Shown: positions 8,013 to 15,012 of the stretch, one piece after another
Layout of the letters: every line of letters begins with the position of its first letter
Position numbering within the stretch: the first letter of the stretch is position 1
DNA from: JBFXDW01 sp050180745
Lineage (GTDB): Bacteria > Pseudomonadota > Alphaproteobacteria > UBA9219
Length of the DNA stretch: 30,187 bases
Assembly (NCBI GenBank): GCA_050180745.1
Contig: JBFXDW010000009.1
Location: 1-30,187 of the forward strand
Direction: 5' to 3'
Made by a program: the position numbers and the translations under genes
The notes under the pieces: model-generated
Told to the model about the DNA's origin: nothing
Seen by the model: the letters and a program-made list of their open reading frames with translations, nothing else
Database searches by the model: none

Positions 8013-8138
8013 CTGAATGCTAAATGCTGAATCCTGAGTCCTGAATCCTGAATGCTGAATGCTGAATCCTAAATGCTAAATCCTGAATGCTGAATCCTAA
8101 ATCCTGAATCCTGAGTCCTGAATCCTGAATGCTAAATC
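8013..8138 (-). repeat. Large heptamer array, 18 exact 7-bp units, before fmt
   Basis: The plus strand reads CTGAATC-type units 18 times without a single insertion or deletion (126 bp). Variation is confined to three positions of the unit: CT[G/A]A[A/G]T[C/G]. The four outer and central fixed bases never change. On the minus strand the unit is AGGATTC-like. The array ends 17 nt before the fmt start, in aatcctcctatta. It fills the place where a leader and ribosome-binding site would be expected, and fmt has no visible Shine-Dalgarno sequence. Confidence 0.95.
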
Positions 8139-8155
8139 CTCCTATTACCTGACAA

Positions 8156-9082
8156 ATGACACCTTATCGCATCATCTTTATGGGAACGCCTGATTTTGCC
8201 GTTCCAGCGTTACGCGCTCTTCATCACGCAGGGCACAATCTTGTGTCTGTTTACTGCCAACCGCCGCGCCCTGCTCATCGTGGACAGAAATTACAAAAAA
8301 CGCCCATCCACCTTGCCGCTGAGGATCTAGGCCTCCCTGTCCACACACCCCAAACTTTACGCAATCAAATAGCTCAACAAGAGCTTGCCGCACAAAAACC
8401 TGACCTTATCGTGGTAGCCGCTTATGGCCTTATCCTGCCGCAAGCTGTTCTGGATATTCCCCCAAAAGGCTGCATGAACATTCATGGCTCCCTTTTGCCA
8501 CGCTGGCGCGGCGCAGCCCCCATTCATCGCACTATCTTAGCGGGTGATCAGGAAACGGGCATCACGATCATGCAAATGGATGCCGGATTAGATACAGGCG
8601 ATATGCTGCTAAAGGGGGCAACAAAGATTGGCCCCCAAGACACTTCACAGACTATCCACGACCGCCTGTCGGATATGGGAGCAGAACTCATAGTCAAGGC
8701 CGTTGCACTGGCTCAAAAAGGAGACTTGGTGCCTGAAGCACAACCCCAAGAGGGCGTTACTTATGCCGAGAAACTGGCGCGTGAAGAGGGCCTTATAGAT
8801 TGGTCCCAGAAAGCAACTGATATCGAAAGGAAAATACGCGCCCTCACCCCATGGCCCAGCAGCTTCTTTAAGCATGGTGAGGAAACAATCAAAGTTCTTG
8901 AGGCAAAAATTATTCCAACCTTATCTGCTCCGCCCGCCACATTGCTTGACGATCAATTGACAATCGCGTGTGGCAAGGATGCATTGCGCCTGTTACAAGT
9001 TCAACGTGCGGGAAAAAAACCAACGGATGGGGCCTCCCTATTACGCGGCATGAGGCTCGAGAAGGGGCATGTCTTTTCATGA
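8156..9082 (+). CDS. fmt: Methionyl-tRNA formyltransferase
   Basis: Fmt formylates the initiator Met-tRNA using 10-formyl-tetrahydrofolate. The 308-residue length is normal. The N-terminal formyltransferase domain begins RIIFMGTPDFAVPALRAL. The catalytic triad is Asn108, His110 and Asp146, within MNIHGSLLPRWRGAAPIHR and MDAGLDTGDM. The C-terminal tRNA-binding domain runs from about residue 200. No Shine-Dalgarno sequence is visible before the ATG; the upstream sequence is the heptamer array plus ctattacctgacaa. The stop TGA sits inside the sequence atgacgcagcg, which recurs exactly at the truA start 324 bp downstream. This suggests that fmt and truA once overlapped by ATGA. Confidence 0.97.
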   Translation: MTPYRIIFMGTPDFAVPALRALHHAGHNLVSVYCQPPRPAHRGQKLQKTPIHLAAEDLGLPVHTPQTLRNQIAQQELAAQKPDLIVVAAYGLILPQAVLDIPPKGCMNIHGSLLPRWRGAAPIHRTILAGDQETGITIMQMDAGLDTGDMLLKGATKIGPQDTSQTIHDRLSDMGAELIVKAVALAQKGDLVPEAQPQEGVTYAEKLAREEGLIDWSQKATDIERKIRALTPWPSSFFKHGEETIKVLEAKIIPTLSAPPATLLDDQLTIACGKDALRLLQVQRAGKKPTDGASLLRGMRLEKGHVFS

Positions 9083-9143
9083 CGCAGCGTTCCCTCTTGT
9101 CAAAATTTCTAGGGTCTGTTTTTGAGTTATCCCAACCAATCAT

Positions 9144-9257
9144 CGTCATACCGGACAAGCGAACCTGCCACTCGCTGAAAGAGACATCGTTTTTTCAATT
9201 TGACTGACAATGCCGTCAGCGAGTAGGCAGGTGAGCGCTGATCCGGTATCCATCTCC
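9144..9257 (+). repeat. Large imperfect palindrome of the GTCAT/ATCC family
   Basis: The left arm (9144-9178, cgtcataccggacaagcg..., through cctgccactcgctga) pairs imperfectly with the right arm (9216-9252, tcagcgagtaggcaggtgag..., through gatccggtatcc). The arms are about 35 nt each, with a 37-nt central segment. The end is followed by atctcc, as in the element at 7729-7832. It lies inside the fmt-truA spacer. Confidence 0.75.
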
Positions 9258-9298
9258 TTATACTGCATTTATGAGGATAAATTGCTATTTTCGGAAAT

Positions 9299-9344
9299 GG
9301 ATTCCGGCTCTCGTTTTTGCTACGCTCAAACGGGCCGGAATGAC
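9299..9344 (+). repeat. Second palindrome in the fmt-truA spacer
   Basis: attccggc (9301-9308) pairs with gccggaat (9334-9341), with cgttt/aaacg extending the stem inward, and the end reads ggaatgac. It is a short member of the same end-signature family, opposite in orientation to the 9144-9257 element. caaaaacag, starting in the last bases of this unit and running past it (9343-9351), is an inverted match to ctgtttttg near 9116-9124, so the whole spacer has some outer symmetry. The remaining sequence of the spacer shows nothing else that I recognise. Confidence 0.65.
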
Positions 9345-9402
9345 AAAAACAGTTAATAATTTAGATTCCCGAACAAGCCTTCAAATAATAAGCGAGTACT
9401 AA

Positions 9403-10143
9403 ATGACGCAGCGCTGGAAATTGACAATCGAATATGATGGAAGACCTTTTCATGGCTGGCAGCGTCAGGATGACTCTCTCTCAGTCCAACAAGTCATTGA
9501 AGAAGCCATAACTAAATTCTCCGGCGAAACCGCCTTACTCTATGTCGCGGGAAGAACGGATGCAGGAGTCCATGCCCGCGCCCAGATCGCTCATTTTGAT
9601 CTTGCCCGCGATACAGATGAAGATGAAATTCTCGGCGCTCTCAATTACCATGTAAAACCCCATCCAATCGCCATTCTTGCCGCTGAACAAGTCAGCGAAG
9701 AATTCCATGCTCGCTTTCAGGCTCAAGAGCGCAGCTATCACTATCTGATCATCAACCGACGCGCGCCGCTAGCTCTCGAGAATGGCCGTGCATGGCATGT
9801 AGCAACTCCACTTGATGTCCAGACTATGCAAAAAGCCGCAGACATACTGATCGGCCAGCACGATTTTTCAACCTTCCGCGCCAGCCATTGCCAGTCCAAG
9901 TCACCGATTAAAACTCTGGATGAAGCCACCATTGAACGACAAGGCGAGTTAATTACCTGCTGCTTTAGAGCACGCTCTTTCATGTATCATCAGGTGCGCA
10001 ATATGGTCGGCACGCTCCAGCTTGTCGGCAGCGGCAGATGGAGCCTTGACGATTTCAGCAAAGCCTTTGATGCCAAGGACCGCTGCAAAGGCGGCCCCAC
10101 CGCCCCTGCCGATGGCCTTTATTTCTGGAACGTGCGTTATTAA
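9403..10143 (+). CDS. truA: tRNA pseudouridine(38-40) synthase
   Basis: TruA converts uridines 38-40 of the tRNA anticodon arm to pseudouridine. The 246-residue protein begins in the usual way (RWKLTIEYDGRPFHGWQRQ) and has the catalytic motif GRTDAGVHA with Asp53. Later family landmarks are present: FHARF, RSYHYLIINR, the HDFSTFRASHC segment and the MVRNMVGTL-like MYHQVRNMVGTL. The gene appears complete despite the insertion-like spacer just upstream. It ends 2 bp from the convergent purA stop. I see no convincing Shine-Dalgarno sequence, consistent with loss of an original context coupled to fmt. Confidence 0.96.
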   Translation: MTQRWKLTIEYDGRPFHGWQRQDDSLSVQQVIEEAITKFSGETALLYVAGRTDAGVHARAQIAHFDLARDTDEDEILGALNYHVKPHPIAILAAEQVSEEFHARFQAQERSYHYLIINRRAPLALENGRAWHVATPLDVQTMQKAADILIGQHDFSTFRASHCQSKSPIKTLDEATIERQGELITCCFRARSFMYHQVRNMVGTLQLVGSGRWSLDDFSKAFDAKDRCKGGPTAPADGLYFWNVRY

Positions 10144-10145
10144 AT

Positions 10146-11438
10146 TTAATCCGCGAAGGGGTCATGCACCAGAATTGTATCCTCACGCTCTGGAGAAGTT
10201 GAAACGAGCGTTACAGGCGCTTCTACCATTTCCTCAATACGGCGGATATAATTCACAGCCGCCGCTGGTAACTCCGCCCAGCTTCGGGCGCCACGCGTAC
10301 TTTCTTTCCAGCCCTTGCAAGTCTCGTAGATAGGCTCTACACGTGCTTGCAGATAGGGATTGCTCGGCAGATGATGGATCTCTTTTCCATCCAACATATA
10401 AGCGCGGCAAATTTTAAGCTCATCCATGCCATCCAAAACATCGAGCTTCGTCAAAGCCAGACCGTCTATGCCACCAACTTTCACCGCCTGCCGCACTAGA
10501 ACCGCATCAAGCCAACCACAACGGCGCTTGCGTCCCGTGACTGTACCAAACTCAAAACCGCGCTCACCAAGACCTTGACCGACCTCGCCCACATCTTCCG
10601 TCGGGAAAGGTCCCGAGCCAACGCGCGTCGTATAAGCCTTACAAATCCCCAAAATCCTGCCCAAGAATCTCGGCCCAATTCCAGCGCCCGCCGCAGCTTG
10701 GCCTCCAACGATGTTGCTTGAGGTCACAAACGGATAAGTCCCATGATCAATATCGAGCATCGTCCCTTGCGCACCCTCAAAGAGAATGAGCTTACCTTTG
10801 TTCTTAACCTCTTCAAGACGCTGCCACACCACAGACGCAAACGGCAAAATACGCGGCGCGATATCCATGACCTCTTTGAAAACATCATCGAGTTTAAGCT
10901 CATCCGCGCCATAGCCCCGCAACAGCGCATTATGATGGATCAAAAGATCGTCCAGTTTTTCGCGCACCAAATCAGGCTCGCTCAGATCGCAAAGGCGCAA
11001 ACCTCGGCGTGCAATTTTGTCTTCATAAGCGGGACCAATACCACGACCTGTCGTGCCAATTTTACGCGCTCCCTTGGCCGATTCACGCGCACGATCAACA
11101 AGACCATGCACAGGCAAAATAAGCGGGCAGTTCTCGGCAATAATTAAATTCTCTGGCGTTACCTTCACGCCTTGCTTGCCTATATTTTCAATCTCCGTCA
11201 ACAGCGCCCACGGGTCCAGCACCACGCCATTACCGATAACAGATAATTTGTTGGGCCGCACAATCCCCGAAGGCAATAAATTGAGCTTAAACGTCTCGTC
11301 ATCAATCACGAGCGTGTGCCCTGCATTGTGCCCGCCTTGAAAGCGCACCACGACATCCGCGCGCGAGGACAGCCAGTCCACAATTTTCCCTTTGCCTTCA
11401 TCTCCCCATTGAGAGCCGACAACGACGACATTTTGCAT
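10146..11438 (-). CDS. purA: Adenylosuccinate synthetase
   Basis: PurA makes adenylosuccinate from IMP, aspartate and GTP, the committed step to AMP. The 430-residue length is typical. The GTP-binding/catalytic N-terminus reads VVVVGSQWGDEGKGKIVDWL, with the catalytic Asp13. GGHNAGHT carries the catalytic His41. Other landmarks are TTGRGIGPAYEDK and the VGSGPFPTE segment. The ATG at 11438 was chosen because MQNVVVVGSQWGDEGKGK is the standard N-terminus and GGGAGAA lies about 7 nt upstream; the frame runs ten codons further back but without family similarity. The 125-bp leader upstream contains small palindromes (aaggaa...ttcctt) but no motif that I can name. Confidence 0.97.
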   Translation of the reverse strand: MQNVVVVGSQWGDEGKGKIVDWLSSRADVVVRFQGGHNAGHTLVIDDETFKLNLLPSGIVRPNKLSVIGNGVVLDPWALLTEIENIGKQGVKVTPENLIIAENCPLILPVHGLVDRARESAKGARKIGTTGRGIGPAYEDKIARRGLRLCDLSEPDLVREKLDDLLIHHNALLRGYGADELKLDDVFKEVMDIAPRILPFASVVWQRLEEVKNKGKLILFEGAQGTMLDIDHGTYPFVTSSNIVGGQAAAGAGIGPRFLGRILGICKAYTTRVGSGPFPTEDVGEVGQGLGERGFEFGTVTGRKRRCGWLDAVLVRQAVKVGGIDGLALTKLDVLDGMDELKICRAYMLDGKEIHHLPSNPYLQARVEPIYETCKGWKESTRGARSWAELPAAAVNYIRRIEEMVEAPVTLVSTSPEREDTILVHDPFAD

Positions 11439-11563
11439 GGATTTTCTCCCGAAGTGATTACGAGCCAACTAACCACAAAACCGCTTGGTTTCAAAGGAAT
11501 CTTCTTCCTTGGCATTTTCCCGTTTTGTTTGTTATGATGGGGGAACAACCTAAAGTGGAAAAC

Positions 11564-12145
11564 TTAATTTAAATGACTATAAAGCACAAATAAGGCGATC
11601 ACGGCCACAACTCCCCAGCCGATGCGATCTACATAGCGTTTTAGAGCCTCTTCCATCCGTGGGCCTCCGGCACGCATCAGCCCCGCCACCAGAAAAAAGC
11701 GGCTGCCTCGCCCTATAAAAGAGGCCAGCGTAAAGGGCAGAAACGACATAGAGAGCGCCCCTGCGGTAATCGTGAAAACCTTATATGGAATGGGTGAAAA
11801 TCCAGCCACCAGCACAGCCCAAAAGCCCCACTCCTGAAACCAAGCCACAGATTGGTTATAGGCCTCTCCATAGCCGAACTCATAGATATAAGGCTCAATC
11901 CATGAAAAAGCATAAAACCCGATAGCGTACCCCAGCACGCCACCCAATACAGAAGCCAGCGCCGTTAACGCCGCAAGAAACCATGCACGATCCCGCCTAG
12001 CCAAACACATGGGCGCCAGCATCACATCCGGCGGAATAGGAAAAAAAGAAGATTCAGTAAAACTAAGGGCCGCCAAATAGATCGGTGCACAAGGATGGCG
12101 CGCCCAGATCATAGCGCGGTTATAAAGAGAGGAAAACAATTTCAT
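11564..12145 (-). CDS. DedA/YqaA-like (VTT-domain) inner-membrane protein
   Basis: This is a 193-residue membrane protein with about five hydrophobic segments. Family landmarks are the SFTESSFFPIPPDVMLAPMCLA segment near residues 28-49, the glycine-rich LGGVLGYAIGFYAF, the FSPIPYKVFTITAGALSM stretch (about 115-132) and SFIGRGSRFF just after it. DedA-superfamily proteins act in membrane phospholipid recycling and envelope homeostasis; the YqaA branch is poorly characterised. The start codon overlaps the hdaA stop as ATGA (12142-12145), so it is translationally coupled to hdaA. It is the last gene of the minus-strand set perM-hdaA-yqaA, and purA starts 125 bp further on. Confidence 0.85.
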   Translation of the reverse strand: MKLFSSLYNRAMIWARHPCAPIYLAALSFTESSFFPIPPDVMLAPMCLARRDRAWFLAALTALASVLGGVLGYAIGFYAFSWIEPYIYEFGYGEAYNQSVAWFQEWGFWAVLVAGFSPIPYKVFTITAGALSMSFLPFTLASFIGRGSRFFLVAGLMRAGGPRMEEALKRYVDRIGWGVVAVIALFVLYSHLN

Positions 12146-12834
12146 TCCTCTTCCTGTTTCAGCGCCAGCACCCGCTGGGCAAAGGGAATTGATATTTTGC
12201 GCTTGGTCTCAAGCGCAGCTTCATCAAGCGCAGCCACAGCCTCAATCACAGCACTGCCCATCCGATTAAGACGCGCTGCTAGATACTCCACAACGCCGCC
12301 TTCTACCATCAATTGGCGATCAGCAAATAATTTCAGAAGCAGCCCTCTCATCAACGCATCATCAGGTTGTGCTATTTCGATTGTCGCACAACTTTTCAAC
12401 CGTGTTTCAATATCGCGCAACCCCAAATGCCACAATGCAGGCGGACGGCGGGCAATAATAAGAAAAGGAATATGCGCAGATTTTGTGGCATTATAAAAAT
12501 GCTGCAACCATTCTTCAGCCGCCTTATGGCCCGGAATCAACTCGTCGGCATTATCCAAAACATAAGCAGGCTCTTTATGACCGTGAAGCAATAAGGTAAT
12601 GTTGTCGTCTCCCGGAGCCACGGAGACAGCCCGCCTCTTATTCGCCCAGATAGACATCAGATGCGTCTTCCCTGCTCCTTGCGGTCCCCATAAAACAAGT
12701 GCATGCGAGGACCACGCCGTAGGCTCACGATTCAAGAGCCAATCAACGGCCTCCTTGTTTGCAGGAGATGGGAGAAAATCTTCTGCCTCCATAGACGAAC
12801 GATTAGGAAGAGGTAAATGATACTGTTTTATCAT
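12142..12834 (-). CDS. hdaA: HdaA-like DnaA homologue (regulatory inactivation of DnaA)
   Basis: Hda-type proteins work with the DNA polymerase clamp to make DnaA hydrolyse its ATP, preventing over-initiation of replication. The 230-residue protein has a short N-terminus starting MIKQYHLPLP, which resembles the clamp-binding end of this family (QYHLPL). It then has a AAA+ domain with Walker A GPQGAGKTH (50-58), Walker B YVLDNADEL (91-99) and a DnaA-domain-III-like lid. It lacks the DNA-binding domain IV of DnaA. It overlaps the permease gene upstream by ATGA (12831-12834) and the DedA-like gene downstream by ATGA. The pairing with an AI-2E-type permease is common in Alphaproteobacteria. Confidence 0.88.
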   Translation of the reverse strand: MIKQYHLPLPNRSSMEAEDFLPSPANKEAVDWLLNREPTAWSSHALVLWGPQGAGKTHLMSIWANKRRAVSVAPGDDNITLLLHGHKEPAYVLDNADELIPGHKAAEEWLQHFYNATKSAHIPFLIIARRPPALWHLGLRDIETRLKSCATIEIAQPDDALMRGLLLKLFADRQLMVEGGVVEYLAARLNRMGSAVIEAVAALDEAALETKRKISIPFAQRVLALKQEEE

Positions 12835-13898
12835 TCTGAATCACGCCCCTTGTAAAGAGAGCTCTTTTTATACTGTGTAATACCAATCCGCACAAGCACG
12901 CCTAATACAGCTGCCACCGGCACCGCAATCAACACACCCAAGAAACCAAGAAGCGCGCCCCCTGCAAACAGAGCAAACAGAATCCACACCGGATGCAACC
13001 CAACGCGATCTCCAACAAGTTTTGGCGTCAACACATAGCCTTCCAAAATCTGACCCACCGCAAACACGCCGAAGACAATCGCTATGCGCGTCCAGTCATC
13101 AAACTGAATCAGTGCCAAAATCATACTGCAAACAAGACCAAAGCCAGAGCCTACATAAGGGATGAATGACAAAAACCCCGCCACAATGCCCACCGTTGCA
13201 CCATAATGAAGCCCCGCCAATGTCAACCCAACGCTATAGATGAGGCCAAGGCTTAAGCACACAAGCGCCTGTCCCCGAATAAAACCGGACAGGGTCGTAT
13301 TAATCTGACTCAAGGCATCGCGCAGGAAAGTCTTTTTCTTTTGAGGCATCAGCTTATCAATCGCTCGTGTTAGTTTGGGCCAATCGCGCAAAATATAAAA
13401 CGCAACAACCGGCGTAATAACAAGAAGGGTGAGTATATCAAAAAGCGCAATCCCTTCAGTCAAAATCTTTTTAAGGAGTTTAGCAGCCAACCCAACGGCA
13501 TCTCCCGCATAATTTCCAGCAGCCTGACGCAGACGCTCCACATCATTCGGCGAAAGAGTGCCGACAAAATCATTAAGTGAAGGCAAAAAGCGCGCTTTTA
13601 AAGCCTCAATAGCGCTCGGCAGCGCTGTCACGAGCGCCACAAGCTGATCCCGAATAAGAGGGAATAAAAGCAGCCCTAAAAGCAACACAGTTAAGATGAA
13701 CCCCAACAGCACCAAAGCTGTCCCAAGCCAGCGCGGCACACGATATGTGGAGAGCTTCCACACGACAGGGTCCAAGAAGTAGGCCAGCACAAGCCCCGCA
13801 ACAAAGGGCAACAAAATAGGTCGTAGTAGCCACAACAGCCCCACCAAAGCAAGCGCAAAGAAAAGCCAAAAACGGCTATCTGTTTTAGAAGAGGACAT
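12831..13898 (-). CDS. AI-2E transporter / PerM-family permease
   Basis: This is a 355-residue polytopic inner-membrane protein with about seven to eight hydrophobic segments. Family hallmarks are LLRPILLPFVAGLVLAYFLD near the N-terminus, a long soluble region (about 95-165) and the C-terminal block AGFLSFIPYVGSGFG, then QILEGYVLTPKLVGDRVGLHPVW. Members are annotated as AI-2 exporters or sodium/proton antiporter-like; what this one moves is not known. A good ribosome-binding site (AAGGTAGGA) lies just before the ATG. The gene heads an overlapping set with hdaA and the DedA-like gene. The 103-bp gap to rsmA contains a 4-unit heptamer array. Confidence 0.9.
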   Translation of the reverse strand: MSSSKTDSRFWLFFALALVGLLWLLRPILLPFVAGLVLAYFLDPVVWKLSTYRVPRWLGTALVLLGFILTVLLLGLLLFPLIRDQLVALVTALPSAIEALKARFLPSLNDFVGTLSPNDVERLRQAAGNYAGDAVGLAAKLLKKILTEGIALFDILTLLVITPVVAFYILRDWPKLTRAIDKLMPQKKKTFLRDALSQINTTLSGFIRGQALVCLSLGLIYSVGLTLAGLHYGATVGIVAGFLSFIPYVGSGFGLVCSMILALIQFDDWTRIAIVFGVFAVGQILEGYVLTPKLVGDRVGLHPVWILFALFAGGALLGFLGVLIAVPVAAVLGVLVRIGITQYKKSSLYKGRDSE

Positions 13899-13967
13899 AA
13901 GCGTTCCTACCTTTCATTGGCCTCTCTTTTAGCAGTTTTGAAAGAGAATCTCAAAAATAAAACCACC

Positions 13968-13995
13968 CTGAATCCTGAATGCTGAATCCTGAATC
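13968..13995 (-). repeat. Heptamer array, 4 units, directly after the rsmA stop
   Basis: The plus strand reads ctgaatc, ctgaatg, ctgaatc, ctgaatc, with no indels. In the rsmA direction (minus) this is AGGATTC AGGATTC AGCATTC AGGATTC, starting 6 nt past the stop and preceded by cggagg. The same taatNGGAGGATTYAG junction is seen at the end of the 8013-8138 array. Confidence 0.92.
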
Positions 13996-14001
13996 CTCCG
14001 A

Positions 14002-14805
14002 TTAAACCAACCTCGCCAGCGTTTCAAACTCGGCTAAAGTAAGCTCCTCAGCACGACAGGTAGGAGAAATACCCGCTTGTGCTAAGAGGGCCTCGCCTCC
14101 CAACCCTTTCAATGAAGCCCTCAACATCTTTCGCCGCTGACCAAAAGCCGCGCTTGTAACTTGTTCGAGCTTTCTTACATCCACATCTCTTGGCCTATCT
14201 TTTCGCGGCACCAAATGAACCACCGCTGAATCCACCTTAGGCGGCGGCGTAAATGCCCGCGCAGGCAAAGTCATAACACGCTGACCACAACACATAAACT
14301 GCGTCAACACCGAAAGCCGCCCATATTCTTTTGTCCGAGGCTTAGCTAAAAGACGATCCACAACTTCAGCCTGAAACATCAGCGTCAGACTTTGGTATTC
14401 ATCTATTTCCATCAGCCATTTGACTAATAAGGCGCTACCAACATTGTAGGGCAGGTTTGAAATGATCACCCGCGGCGCAGGAACCAAAGACGGGATATCC
14501 ACCTCTAACGCATCCGCTTCAATAATACGAAACCGCCCCTTGGCGTATGGTTCCAATACAGCCGCCGCTTCAACACATCTCTTGTCTTTTTCGATAGCCA
14601 GCACACTAGCCGCATCGCTATCTATGATTGGACGCGTCAACCCGCCCGGTCCAGGGCCAATTTCGATAACATGAACGCCGCGTAAGTCTCCAGCCTTGAC
14701 CACGATCTTCTTGGTAACGTTAAGGTCCAACAAAAAATGTTGGCCCAAACCTTTTTTGGCCGCCAGCCCGTAAGTGGAAATGATATCTTTAAGAGAAGGA
14801 AGCAT
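14002..14805 (-). CDS. rsmA: 16S rRNA (adenine1518/1519-N6) dimethyltransferase
   Basis: RsmA (KsgA) dimethylates two adenines in helix 45 of 16S rRNA late in 30S assembly, using S-adenosylmethionine. The 267-residue protein has the signature GQHFLLD (21-27), the SAM-binding loop EIGPGPGGLT (48-57), an acidic EADAL and the catalytic NLPY (117-120), followed by a C-terminal rRNA-binding domain. The ATG at 14805 has no Shine-Dalgarno sequence: the minus-strand leader is pyrimidine-rich degenerate heptamers (...CCCCTGACCTCTGCT-ATG). In most relatives pdxA lies between surA and rsmA; here it is absent and 207 bp of repeats fills the gap. Confidence 0.96.
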   Translation of the reverse strand: MLPSLKDIISTYGLAAKKGLGQHFLLDLNVTKKIVVKAGDLRGVHVIEIGPGPGGLTRPIIDSDAASVLAIEKDKRCVEAAAVLEPYAKGRFRIIEADALEVDIPSLVPAPRVIISNLPYNVGSALLVKWLMEIDEYQSLTLMFQAEVVDRLLAKPRTKEYGRLSVLTQFMCCGQRVMTLPARAFTPPPKVDSAVVHLVPRKDRPRDVDVRKLEQVTSAAFGQRRKMLRASLKGLGGEALLAQAGISPTCRAEELTLAEFETLARLV

Positions 14806-14808
14806 AGC

Positions 14809-14836
14809 AGAGGTCAGGGGTTAGAGGTCGGGGATT
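14809..14836 (+). repeat. Degenerate heptamer array just upstream of the rsmA start
   Basis: The units are AGAGGTC AGGGGTT AGAGGTC GGGGATT in 7-bp phase, trailing into AGGGAAG. They are divergent relatives of AGGATTC: the leading AG and near-terminal T are mostly kept. The array begins 4 nt from the rsmA start codon, on the antisense side. Confidence 0.75.
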
Positions 14837-14887
14837 AGGGAAGTCTTTCTGTTTTCTTTTCTTCCCAGTTTTTACGTTCTCTTCTAT

Positions 14888-14935
14888 CGTCACCCAGCAC
14901 AAACAAACGAAGTGAGTGCAGATGTGGGATGACGG
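14888..14935. repeat. Palindrome of the GTCAT family in the surA-rsmA spacer
   Basis: The ends cgtcaccca and tgggatgacgg pair with each other, with inner gcac/gtgc support. The loop region contains acgaagtgagtgcag. It is the only other feature that I see in this spacer besides the two flanking heptamer arrays. Confidence 0.65.
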
Positions 14936-14980
14936 ACAAGATGTTGCGGACTGGAAAAGAAAGAAACAACAAGCCTCCCC

Positions 14981-15008
14981 CTAAATCCTGAATGCTGAAT
15001 CCTGAATC
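14981..15008 (-). repeat. Heptamer array, 4 units, directly after the surA stop
   Basis: The plus strand reads ctaaatc, ctgaatg, ctgaatc, ctgaatc. It is nearly identical in order to the array after rsmA. In the surA direction it is AGGATTC AGGATTC AGCATTC AGGATTT, starting 4 nt after the stop. Confidence 0.92.
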
Positions 15009-15012
15009 CTCT

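Larger units (their letters stand above)
9079..9413. repeat. 11-bp direct repeat bracketing the fmt-truA spacer (possible insertion scar)
   Basis: The sequence atgacgcagcg occurs at 9079-9089, covering the fmt stop, and again at 9403-9413, where it is the truA start codon and next codons (MTQR). The match is exactly 11 bp; both flanks differ immediately. Removing one copy and the DNA between would restore an ATGA overlap between fmt and truA. The simplest reading is a target-site duplication around an inserted 313-bp segment (9090-9402). Confidence 0.65.

Noticed and set aside
8013..8138. A CRISPR array
   Set aside because: The periodicity is 7 bp with no spacers of unique sequence, and no cas genes are nearby.
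8968..9207. A small protein gene in the fmt-truA junction
   Set aside because: It starts inside fmt in another frame, continues over the duplicated MTQR start and into the palindromic element. It is better explained as a remnant of the insertion than as a gene.
11469..11563. A terminator or operator upstream of purA
   Set aside because: The small palindromes (aaggaa...ttcctt; aaacc...ggttt) are short and lack T-runs in the right place.
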